Assembly (NCBI GenBank): GCA_025361465.1
Contig: JANYAG010000191.1
Span: 1-5,075, forward strand
Source of the DNA: Gemmatimonadota bacterium
GTDB taxonomy: Bacteria > Gemmatimonadota > Gemmatimonadetes > Gemmatimonadales > GWC2-71-9
Reading direction: 5' to 3'
DNA: 5,075 nt
Shown: positions 1-5,075 of the stretch, in pieces
Position numbering within the stretch: position 1 is the first letter of the stretch
Layout: each line of letters opens with the position of its first letter
The notes under the pieces: generated by a model
Told to the model about the DNA's origin: nothing
The model's input: the letters and a program-made list of their open reading frames with translations, nothing else
The model's database searches: none
Translations under genes and position numbers: made by a program

Positions 1-211
1 TGGGGTGCGAGAGCTTGGCGGCGAATTCCACCTCGCGCAGGAAGCGCGCGGTGCCGAGCGAAGCCGCCAGCTCGGGGCGCAGCACCTTGATCGCGACCTT
101 GCGATGATGCTTCAGGTCCTGGGCGAGGTACACCGTGGCCATCCCGCCGGCGCCGAGCTCGCGCTCGATGCGGTAGCGGTCGGCCAAGGCCGCCGTGAGA
201 CGCTCGTTCAT
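1..211 (-). CDS. Ser/Thr protein kinase, N-terminal fragment (3' end outside window)
   Basis: These are the first 70 codons of a Hanks-type Ser/Thr kinase that continues past the left edge. The start is ATG at 211-209, which overlaps the TGA stop (210-208) of the preceding kinase gene as ATGA. An AAGGGG ribosome binding site lies 8 bases upstream. Visible kinase landmarks are the glycine-rich loop GAGGMATVY (residues 20-28), the ATP-anchoring lysine of VAIK (K42), and the probable alpha-C glutamate (E60) in FLREVEFAAKLSHP. The catalytic loop, DFG motif, membrane segment and any sensor domain lie outside the window. Aligned to the N-lobe of the middle kinase it differs at 14 of 67 residues, mostly conservatively, so the two are close tandem paralogues. 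By analogy with its neighbours it probably also has a membrane segment and a propeller ectodomain, but that is inference only. Confidence 0.93.
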   Translation of the reverse strand, partial: MNERLTAALADRYRIERELGAGGMATVYLAQDLKHHRKVAIKVLRPELAASLGTARFLREVEFAAKLSHP

Positions 212-2853
212 TTCTTCAACCCCTTCACGCTCGCCACCCAGACATCCGCCTGGAAATCGCTGAGCGTGAAGTAGAGCCAGCCGTTGTACTCCGCGACGCC
301 AAGGGACGCTACGCTGTGTGGCCGCGACTGTTCATCGAATCGCAACACGTCGCGCCACTCGCCGTCAGCGAGGCGCATGGCAACCACCAGCAGGTGCGGC
401 TGTCCGTTGACCTTGCGTTGCGCGAGGATATACGCCGACTGTCCGTCGCTTGACAGCGCGCCCGCCGGAGTCATCGTCACGGCTGGATCGGGTGCCGGTG
501 CACGGTTCAGTTGCCGGAACGCGCCGCCGGCTGTTGGCCAGGCGCCGAGGTGGCCAGTCGAATCGACTCCGATAACAGCTCCCTGGTCGACCCACATCGG
601 GGCGGCGGCGCCGGGGGGAGCCGGGACCTTGGCCGGCGGACCCCATTTCCCCTGTGCGTCGCGGGCGGCCACTTGGATGTAGCCAGCCGGGCCCTGGTCC
701 ACGACCCATGCCACGCGGTGGCCATCCGGAGACCAGGCAGGATTGCGCTCATCTGGCGAGGCGCCGGGGGATAGCTGGGTCGACCGCCCGCCATCGATCG
801 GTACACTGAAGACCCGCCGGCGTCCGTCCACAATGGTGTTAAATGCCACTATTTGCCCGTCAGGCGACACCGCCGGGTGGAAGGACGGGTTGGCGGAGTC
901 GTGCGTAAGCTGCTGCACCGGACCACCCCCCAGCGGCATCCGAAATATCTGCATCACGCCTTGGCGATTCGAATCGAACAGCAGCCATTTGCCGTCGTGC
1001 GAGACATCAAGGTGCTCGATGGTCTGCAGGTCATTCGTCACCGGCAACGCACCCTGCGTCGAGACTGACCCGCTCTTCGGGATCGCGACCTTCCAGATGT
1101 TCGCGTGATAGGTCGCGACTGAATACGCCAGTTGCGTTCCATCGGCGGAGAGCGAAATGAGCGACGGATTGAGTCCGGTGGTAATGCGTACCGGCTCGCC
1201 ATTCAGGTGCCCCGAGCCGCTGATATTGAGCTGGTAGACATCGCGCACACCGGCAAGCACCGATACCACCAGCAGGCGACGCGAGTCCGGTACCCAGGTC
1301 GGGCTCAAACTGTAGCCCCCGGCAGGCGTCAATTCGATTGGCGCGCCGCCCGCAGGTGAAACGAGCAGGATGTTGCTCGGTGCGATGTTGTACGTCGTGA
1401 AATACATCACATTCCCCGAGACGAATGCGATCCACTTGCCGTCCGGCGACCAGGCTGGCGAATGCGCCTGTCTGGCTGAGGTCACGAACCGTGGTGTGCC
1501 GCCATTCGCGTCACCAACGAACAACGAGTCGGCAACAATGAAGGCCACCTGCTTGCCGTCTGGCGACCAGGAGCCGAACAACCCACGCTGGTCGATCGTT
1601 GTCCCCTGACCACCGAGAGCTGGCTGGCTGACAAGCCCGCGCGGACCCGACATCAACAACCGATCACCGCTGGGCGACCAGGCTCGCGGAATCAGGCCGC
1701 CGGCGATCTGTACCGCGTCACCGCCATCGGTCCGCCGGAACTCCACATGTGGCGCGCTGTCGGACGGACCAAACGCGCGGTACGCGACCGACCTTCCATC
1801 CGGCGAAATCGTCGGATTCTCTTCGATACCCGCAGCGCGTGTGAGCTGGGTGTTCGACGTGATCACGGCCGCCGCAGGCGGACGATTCATCAGCCAGAAC
1901 ACCAGCGCGACGCATCCAATGACGCCCGCACCCGCAAAAATGAACATCGGCCAAGGAGTCCGCGGGCGAACCGCTGCCACCGGCCGCGTCTCGGTCGGCG
2001 TCAGCCCACCACTCGGCGTTGCCAGCGGCTCGAGCTGCGCCAGCATCTCCTCGGCCGTCTGCCAGCGGTCGGCAGGGCGCTTCTCCAGCGCCTTCATGAT
2101 GATGCTGGCCAGCGCCGGTGAAATCGACGGGCGATGCCTGCTCACCAGCTCCGGTCTTTGCATCACGTGCGCCGCGAGCACCTGCTGCGGCGAGGCGCCG
2201 GTGAACGGCGGCCGGCCGGCGAGCAGTTCGTAGCCCATCACGCCCAACGCATAGATGTCGACCCGATGATCGATATGCGGATCGGCACTGGCCTGTTCGG
2301 GCGCCATGTAGGCCGGCGTTCCCAGGGCCACGCCGAGCGTAGTGAGCTTGTTGCGACCGCTCGCCTCGCTCACCGCTTTCGCCACGCCGAAGTCCATTAC
2401 CAGGGCATGGCGACCCGAGACCATCACATTCTCGGGCTTGATGTCGCGATGCACCACGCCACGGCTGTGCGCATGTGCCAGCGCATCGGCCACCTCGGAA
2501 AGCAGCCGCACCGCTTCGTGAATCGGCAATTCGCCCTGACGCGACAGCCGCTCGCGCAGCGACTCGCCCTCCACGTATGGCATCACATAATAGAGGAAGC
2601 CGTCGGCGCTCCCCGAATCGTGCACACCGAGGATGTGTGGATGCTGCAGCCGGGCGGCGATTTCAATTTCCTGCATGAAGCGATCGGGACCGAGTGCCGC
2701 CGCCAGGTCGGGGCGCAGCACCTTGATCGCCACCTGCCGATGATGCTTGAGGTCCTCGGCCAGATACACCGTGGCCATCCCGCCGGCACCGAGCTCGCGC
2801 TCGACGCGGTAACGATCAGCCAACGCCGAGGTCAGTCGGTCGATCGTCGTCAC
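208..2853 (-). CDS. Receptor-type Ser/Thr protein kinase with C-terminal PD40/TolB-like propeller (complete, 881 aa)
   Basis: This is a complete transmembrane Hanks-type Ser/Thr kinase. The kinase domain spans about residues 15-276. It has the glycine loop GAGGMATVY (22-30), VAIK lysine K44, alpha-C glutamate E62, catalytic loop HRDIKPEN (135-142, D137, an RD kinase), DFG (154-156), GTPAYMAPEQ (178-187), the structural aspartate D199 in DIYALG, and the subdomain XI arginine R263 in RPADRW. All residues needed for activity are present, and T171/T172 are the likely activation-loop phosphosites. A Pro/Thr-rich linker leads to one membrane helix (about 301-322) with Arg residues on its cytoplasmic side. 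Residues 345-881 are repeat-rich, with about ten PD40-like motifs. Examples are SPDGRSVAY (350), SPDGKQVAF (430), SPDGKWIAF (469), SHDGKWLLF (618), SPDGQIVAF (663) and SPDGHRVAW (708). The chain ends in LYFTLSDFQADVWV, a typical close for this family. I chose GTG at 2853 over ATG at 2886 for three reasons: it gives a GTGA overlap with the upstream stop, it has a well-spaced AAGAAGG, and it matches the N-terminus of the downstream paralogue. The ligand and substrates are unknown. Confidence 0.95.
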   Translation of the reverse strand: MTTIDRLTSALADRYRVERELGAGGMATVYLAEDLKHHRQVAIKVLRPDLAAALGPDRFMQEIEIAARLQHPHILGVHDSGSADGFLYYVMPYVEGESLRERLSRQGELPIHEAVRLLSEVADALAHAHSRGVVHRDIKPENVMVSGRHALVMDFGVAKAVSEASGRNKLTTLGVALGTPAYMAPEQASADPHIDHRVDIYALGVMGYELLAGRPPFTGASPQQVLAAHVMQRPELVSRHRPSISPALASIIMKALEKRPADRWQTAEEMLAQLEPLATPSGGLTPTETRPVAAVRPRTPWPMFIFAGAGVIGCVALVFWLMNRPPAAAVITSNTQLTRAAGIEENPTISPDGRSVAYRAFGPSDSAPHVEFRRTDGGDAVQIAGGLIPRAWSPSGDRLLMSGPRGLVSQPALGGQGTTIDQRGLFGSWSPDGKQVAFIVADSLFVGDANGGTPRFVTSARQAHSPAWSPDGKWIAFVSGNVMYFTTYNIAPSNILLVSPAGGAPIELTPAGGYSLSPTWVPDSRRLLVVSVLAGVRDVYQLNISGSGHLNGEPVRITTGLNPSLISLSADGTQLAYSVATYHANIWKVAIPKSGSVSTQGALPVTNDLQTIEHLDVSHDGKWLLFDSNRQGVMQIFRMPLGGGPVQQLTHDSANPSFHPAVSPDGQIVAFNTIVDGRRRVFSVPIDGGRSTQLSPGASPDERNPAWSPDGHRVAWVVDQGPAGYIQVAARDAQGKWGPPAKVPAPPGAAAPMWVDQGAVIGVDSTGHLGAWPTAGGAFRQLNRAPAPDPAVTMTPAGALSSDGQSAYILAQRKVNGQPHLLVVAMRLADGEWRDVLRFDEQSRPHSVASLGVAEYNGWLYFTLSDFQADVWVASVKGLKK
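209..225 (-). promoter_or_regulatory. Ribosome binding site and ATG start of the downstream kinase gene
   Basis: AAGGGG (225-220) is separated by 8 bases from ATG (211-209). The site is embedded in the last codons of the middle kinase gene, and the start overlaps that gene's TGA as ATGA. This again suggests translational coupling within one mRNA. Confidence 0.75.
2637..2847 (-). repeat. Paralogous direct repeat: kinase N-lobe DNA also present at 1-211
   Basis: The 5' coding DNA of the middle kinase matches that of the downstream kinase at a constant offset of 2636 bases. Over 61-200 versus 2697-2836 I count about 20 mismatches in 140 bases, with no gaps. Identical runs of 23 bases occur at 72-94/2708-2730 and at 129-151/2765-2787. 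This is the trace of a gene duplication or of gene conversion, not a mobile element. The repeat probably continues past the left edge. Confidence 0.8.
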
Positions 2854-5075
2854 CGCTTCACCTTCTTGAGCAGCTCGGGGTACCAATGCTCCACGTAGAT
2901 CACGTCCCCGACCGTGATCCCGCCAAGATCCTTGATCATCACAAAGTGCTTGTCGTCGGGGGCCACGTCATACTGTTGGCGATTTCTCGCCGACCGATAG
3001 CCGGCCAGTGAGAAAAGTGGTCTCGGCGTGCCAATCATCAGCGACGGCCCGGGTGTGATATCGACCGACATCAGCTGTCCGCCACCCTTGAAGAGCAGCT
3101 CCCGGCCGCTGTGCGCCCAGCGTGGCTCGGTCCCGCCGTCCCGCGACACGAGTCGAGTTGACGTCGCGGCCGGGAACGGTGTGACATAGATCTCGTTGCG
3201 CCCGGTGGCGTTGCCGGTGTAGGCAAGCCAGTGTCCATCGGGAGAAAGCGCCACCTGCAGCGTGACACTCTTGTCCACCGCGATCGGCGCCAGTGCCGTG
3301 TCGCCGCTCAGACGTCGCGCCCGGATGTGCGACTTGCCGCCCTCCTCATCCGAGCGAAACACCAACCACTGTCCGTCCCGCGAGAATTCGCCTTCCCAGA
3401 CGCCAAAGGTGTGATGCAGCAGCAAAGTGGCGGACGCACTGCCATCGACCGGCGTCCGGAACAGATCGTAGCCATTCTGGCCGTGGCCCTGCCGGTTGGA
3501 AACGAAGAGGATCGACCGGCCGTCGGCCGTCCATGCCGGTCGCCAGTTGACGGTGCCATCCTGAGTCAGCTTCTGTCGGGTGCCGTCGGAACGCCTGACC
3601 CAGAGGTGAGTCGGCCCATCCGTCAGGCTGACAGCAAGGGACTTCCCGTCCGGTGAAAGCGCCGGATAGCCGAAATCGCCGCGCCAGGTCGAGTCGATTG
3701 GCACGGCACTGCCATCGCGGGCCACCGACATCAGTTCCGCGGGCGCGCCCGTGCCGGCTCCGACTGAATAGAGCACGGCCCCCGATGCCGACATCGTGAA
3801 GCTGCCGGGAACCACTCCATCGAGGACCGGCACCGACTCCGACGTGAGAACAAGTCGCTTGGGGTCGAACCCCATGGCGTACAGGCCGCCCGCCCGGTCG
3901 GTATAGAGCAGTTGACCCGTCGATGCGTACGAGGCGCCGGCGGCGTTCGCGACGAGCAACCGACTGCTGTCGGCCGCGAAATCAAAGACGCGGACTGAGG
4001 ATTCAATCGCGCAGTTGCCGGGGCAGGTCGTGAACAGCACCCCCCGGCTCCCCGGGAGAGGCGAAATTGACAGAATCGAACTGGTGGTCTTGGAAGTGTC
4101 CGTCGCCAGCGGTCGGCTGACGCCTCCGTTCGCGGAAACGCGCTGCATGAATCCAACGAAGCCCCCGCCACCGACGTAGACGATGGTGCCGTCATCCATC
4201 CAGGTGCCGATGGCGTAGGTCGGATTGACTTGCTCGGCGAGGATGATCGAACCGCCACCTTCGACTGGGATCTTCCGAAGCTTGTTGTCGGTCGTGATGT
4301 AGCCGATCCACTTGCCGTCGGGCGAGAAGAACGGTGAGACACCGTGCTCCGTCCCGGCGATCGGCGTCGCCTTGCTCTCACCCCGAAGCTTGCGCAGCAG
4401 CTGAAGGGTACCGTTGACCGAATCGACAAAGACGATGCTGGAGCCATCGGGAGCGATGGCCGCGCGTGTTGCCGCGCGTTCCGCTCCTGCCGAAATCAGT
4501 CGTGCCAGCGAATGCTCCCAGAGCACCACGCGCTGGCGGCTGAGTTCGAGCTCGGGGGCAGGACGCAGCCAGCCCAGCGCCGCGACGATCATGGCCACCG
4601 CCGCGAGAGCCGCAGTCGCCCACCAGGTCCGGTGCGAGACGCCAACGCGGCCGAATCGCTCACCCGCCACAGTTCGCGCGCCACCCACCGCTGCAAACCC
4701 CGGATTGGCGAGCGCCTCGGCGAACGCCCGGGCACTCTCGAACCGGTCCGCCGGCAGCTTCTCCAGTGACCGCGCGACCGCCGCGGCCACGTTCGGCGGC
4801 ACCGCCTTCCGGTGCTTGGTGACCGGCTGGACCTCTTCGGCGATGATCTTCATGATGATCTGCTGCGCCGAATGCCCCACGTGTGGTGGTTCGCCGGCGA
4901 GCATCTCGTAGAGCACGCTGCCGAGCGAGTAGATGTCGCTCCGGCCGGTGATCTCCTTGTCCGCGGTCGCCTGTTCCGGCGACATGTAGTGCGGCGTGCC
5001 GAGCGACATGCCGGTCTCGGTCATCCGGCCGCCGGCCGCAGCACTGAGCGCGAGCGCGATCCCGAAATCGGCGAC
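2850..5075 (-). CDS. Receptor-type Ser/Thr protein kinase with C-terminal PD40/TolB-like propeller (5' end outside window)
   Basis: The reading frame is open from the right edge to the TGA at 2852-2850, giving 741 codons. It enters the window just before the DFG motif (window residues 3-5, bases 5069-5061), so the N-lobe and HRD loop lie outside. Kinase landmarks present are GTPHYMSPEQ (26-35, SPE in place of APE, common in bacterial kinases), D47 in SDIYSLG, and R111 in LPADRF. T19 and T21 are plausible activation-loop phosphosites. One membrane helix follows at about 151-170 (WWATAALAAVAMIVAALGWL), flanked by Arg and His residues. Residues 200-741 form a propeller-type region with roughly ten or eleven motifs. 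Examples are APDGSSIVF (208), SPDGKWIGY (251), SPDGKSLAV (474), SRDGQWLVF (565), SPDGHWLAY (611) and APDDKHFVM (705). A CPGNC cysteine pair sits at 351-355. The ATG at 5024-5022 lies inside the activation loop and is not the start. If the missing part matches the middle kinase, the full protein is near 890 residues. It precedes the middle kinase with a 4-base overlap, so the two are probably co-translated. The signal sensed is not readable from the sequence. Confidence 0.95.
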   Translation of the reverse strand, partial: VADFGIALALSAAAGGRMTETGMSLGTPHYMSPEQATADKEITGRSDIYSLGSVLYEMLAGEPPHVGHSAQQIIMKIIAEEVQPVTKHRKAVPPNVAAAVARSLEKLPADRFESARAFAEALANPGFAAVGGARTVAGERFGRVGVSHRTWWATAALAAVAMIVAALGWLRPAPELELSRQRVVLWEHSLARLISAGAERAATRAAIAPDGSSIVFVDSVNGTLQLLRKLRGESKATPIAGTEHGVSPFFSPDGKWIGYITTDNKLRKIPVEGGGSIILAEQVNPTYAIGTWMDDGTIVYVGGGGFVGFMQRVSANGGVSRPLATDTSKTTSSILSISPLPGSRGVLFTTCPGNCAIESSVRVFDFAADSSRLLVANAAGASYASTGQLLYTDRAGGLYAMGFDPKRLVLTSESVPVLDGVVPGSFTMSASGAVLYSVGAGTGAPAELMSVARDGSAVPIDSTWRGDFGYPALSPDGKSLAVSLTDGPTHLWVRRSDGTRQKLTQDGTVNWRPAWTADGRSILFVSNRQGHGQNGYDLFRTPVDGSASATLLLHHTFGVWEGEFSRDGQWLVFRSDEEGGKSHIRARRLSGDTALAPIAVDKSVTLQVALSPDGHWLAYTGNATGRNEIYVTPFPAATSTRLVSRDGGTEPRWAHSGRELLFKGGGQLMSVDITPGPSLMIGTPRPLFSLAGYRSARNRQQYDVAPDDKHFVMIKDLGGITVGDVIYVEHWYPELLKKVKR
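2851..2867 (-). promoter_or_regulatory. Ribosome binding site and GTG start of the middle kinase gene
   Basis: AAGAAGG (2867-2861) lies 7 bases upstream of GTG (2853-2851). It sits inside the last codons of the upstream kinase gene, whose TGA stop shares bases with the start as GTGA. This placement suggests translational coupling and decides the start in favour of GTG over the upstream ATG at 2886. Confidence 0.75.

Noticed and set aside
5..274. An 89-codon plus-strand frame at the left edge
   Set aside because: It is antisense to the kinase N-lobe and to the end of the middle gene. Its similarity to part of the 2134-2898 frame only reflects the paralogous kinase DNA beneath both.
2134..2898. 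A 254-codon open frame on the plus strand antisense to the kinase domain of the middle gene
   Set aside because: It is the mirror of a GC-rich coding region, is His/Arg-rich with no recognisable domain, and lies wholly opposite conserved kinase motifs. Such long antisense frames are expected at this base composition.
3731..4447. A 238-codon minus-strand frame inside the upstream kinase gene
   Set aside because: It is an alternate frame of the propeller region. The product is dominated by Ser, Arg and Pro with no domain, while the overlapping frame encodes clear repeat motifs.
4841..4862. GATCATC-type repeated bases that looked like a possible operator or hairpin
   Set aside because: They encode the conserved IIMKII helix of the kinase C-lobe, and a similar IIMKAL codon run appears in the middle kinase, so coding constraint explains them.
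5022..5024. ATG as the start of the upstream kinase, implying a kinase lacking its N-lobe
   Set aside because: The frame stays open to the window edge and encodes VADFGIA just upstream, so the ATG is an internal Met in the activation loop and the gene is cut only by the window.

Overview
The window carries three consecutive protein genes, all read on the minus strand, and no intergenic DNA. In transcription order (right to left) they are the 3' part of a receptor-type Ser/Thr protein kinase (5075 down to 2850), a complete second kinase of the same architecture (2853 down to 208), and the first 70 codons of a third kinase (211 down to the window edge). The two gene junctions are 4-base stop/start overlaps (GTGA and ATGA), each preceded by a purine-rich ribosome binding site. 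This looks like one translationally coupled operon whose promoter and terminator lie outside the window.

Each of the two long proteins has a Hanks-type (PknB-like) kinase domain, a short linker, one membrane-spanning segment, and a large C-terminal region. That region is built from repeats of the PD40/TolB type (core pattern S-P-D-G followed by a short hydrophobic strand). By the usual topology of the family, the kinase is cytoplasmic and the beta-propeller is outside the inner membrane. The third gene shows only the start of its kinase domain. Its N-lobe is very close to that of the middle gene: 14 differences over 67 aligned residues, counted by eye. These two are therefore recent tandem duplicates. 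The upstream gene is clearly more diverged from the middle one.

The DNA is GC-rich, with strong third-position G/C bias. Tandem kinase-TM-TolB propeller genes, together with wording such as ADRYRxERELGAGGMATVYLA and GTPxYMxPEQA, are most typical of Gemmatimonadota, with Acidobacteriota as an alternative. This attribution comes from family familiarity, not from a search.

Nothing else was found: no tRNA/rRNA, mobile element, CRISPR array, terminator or promoter. The window is informative as a paralogous sensor-kinase cluster. I see no clear evidence for an undescribed system beyond that.
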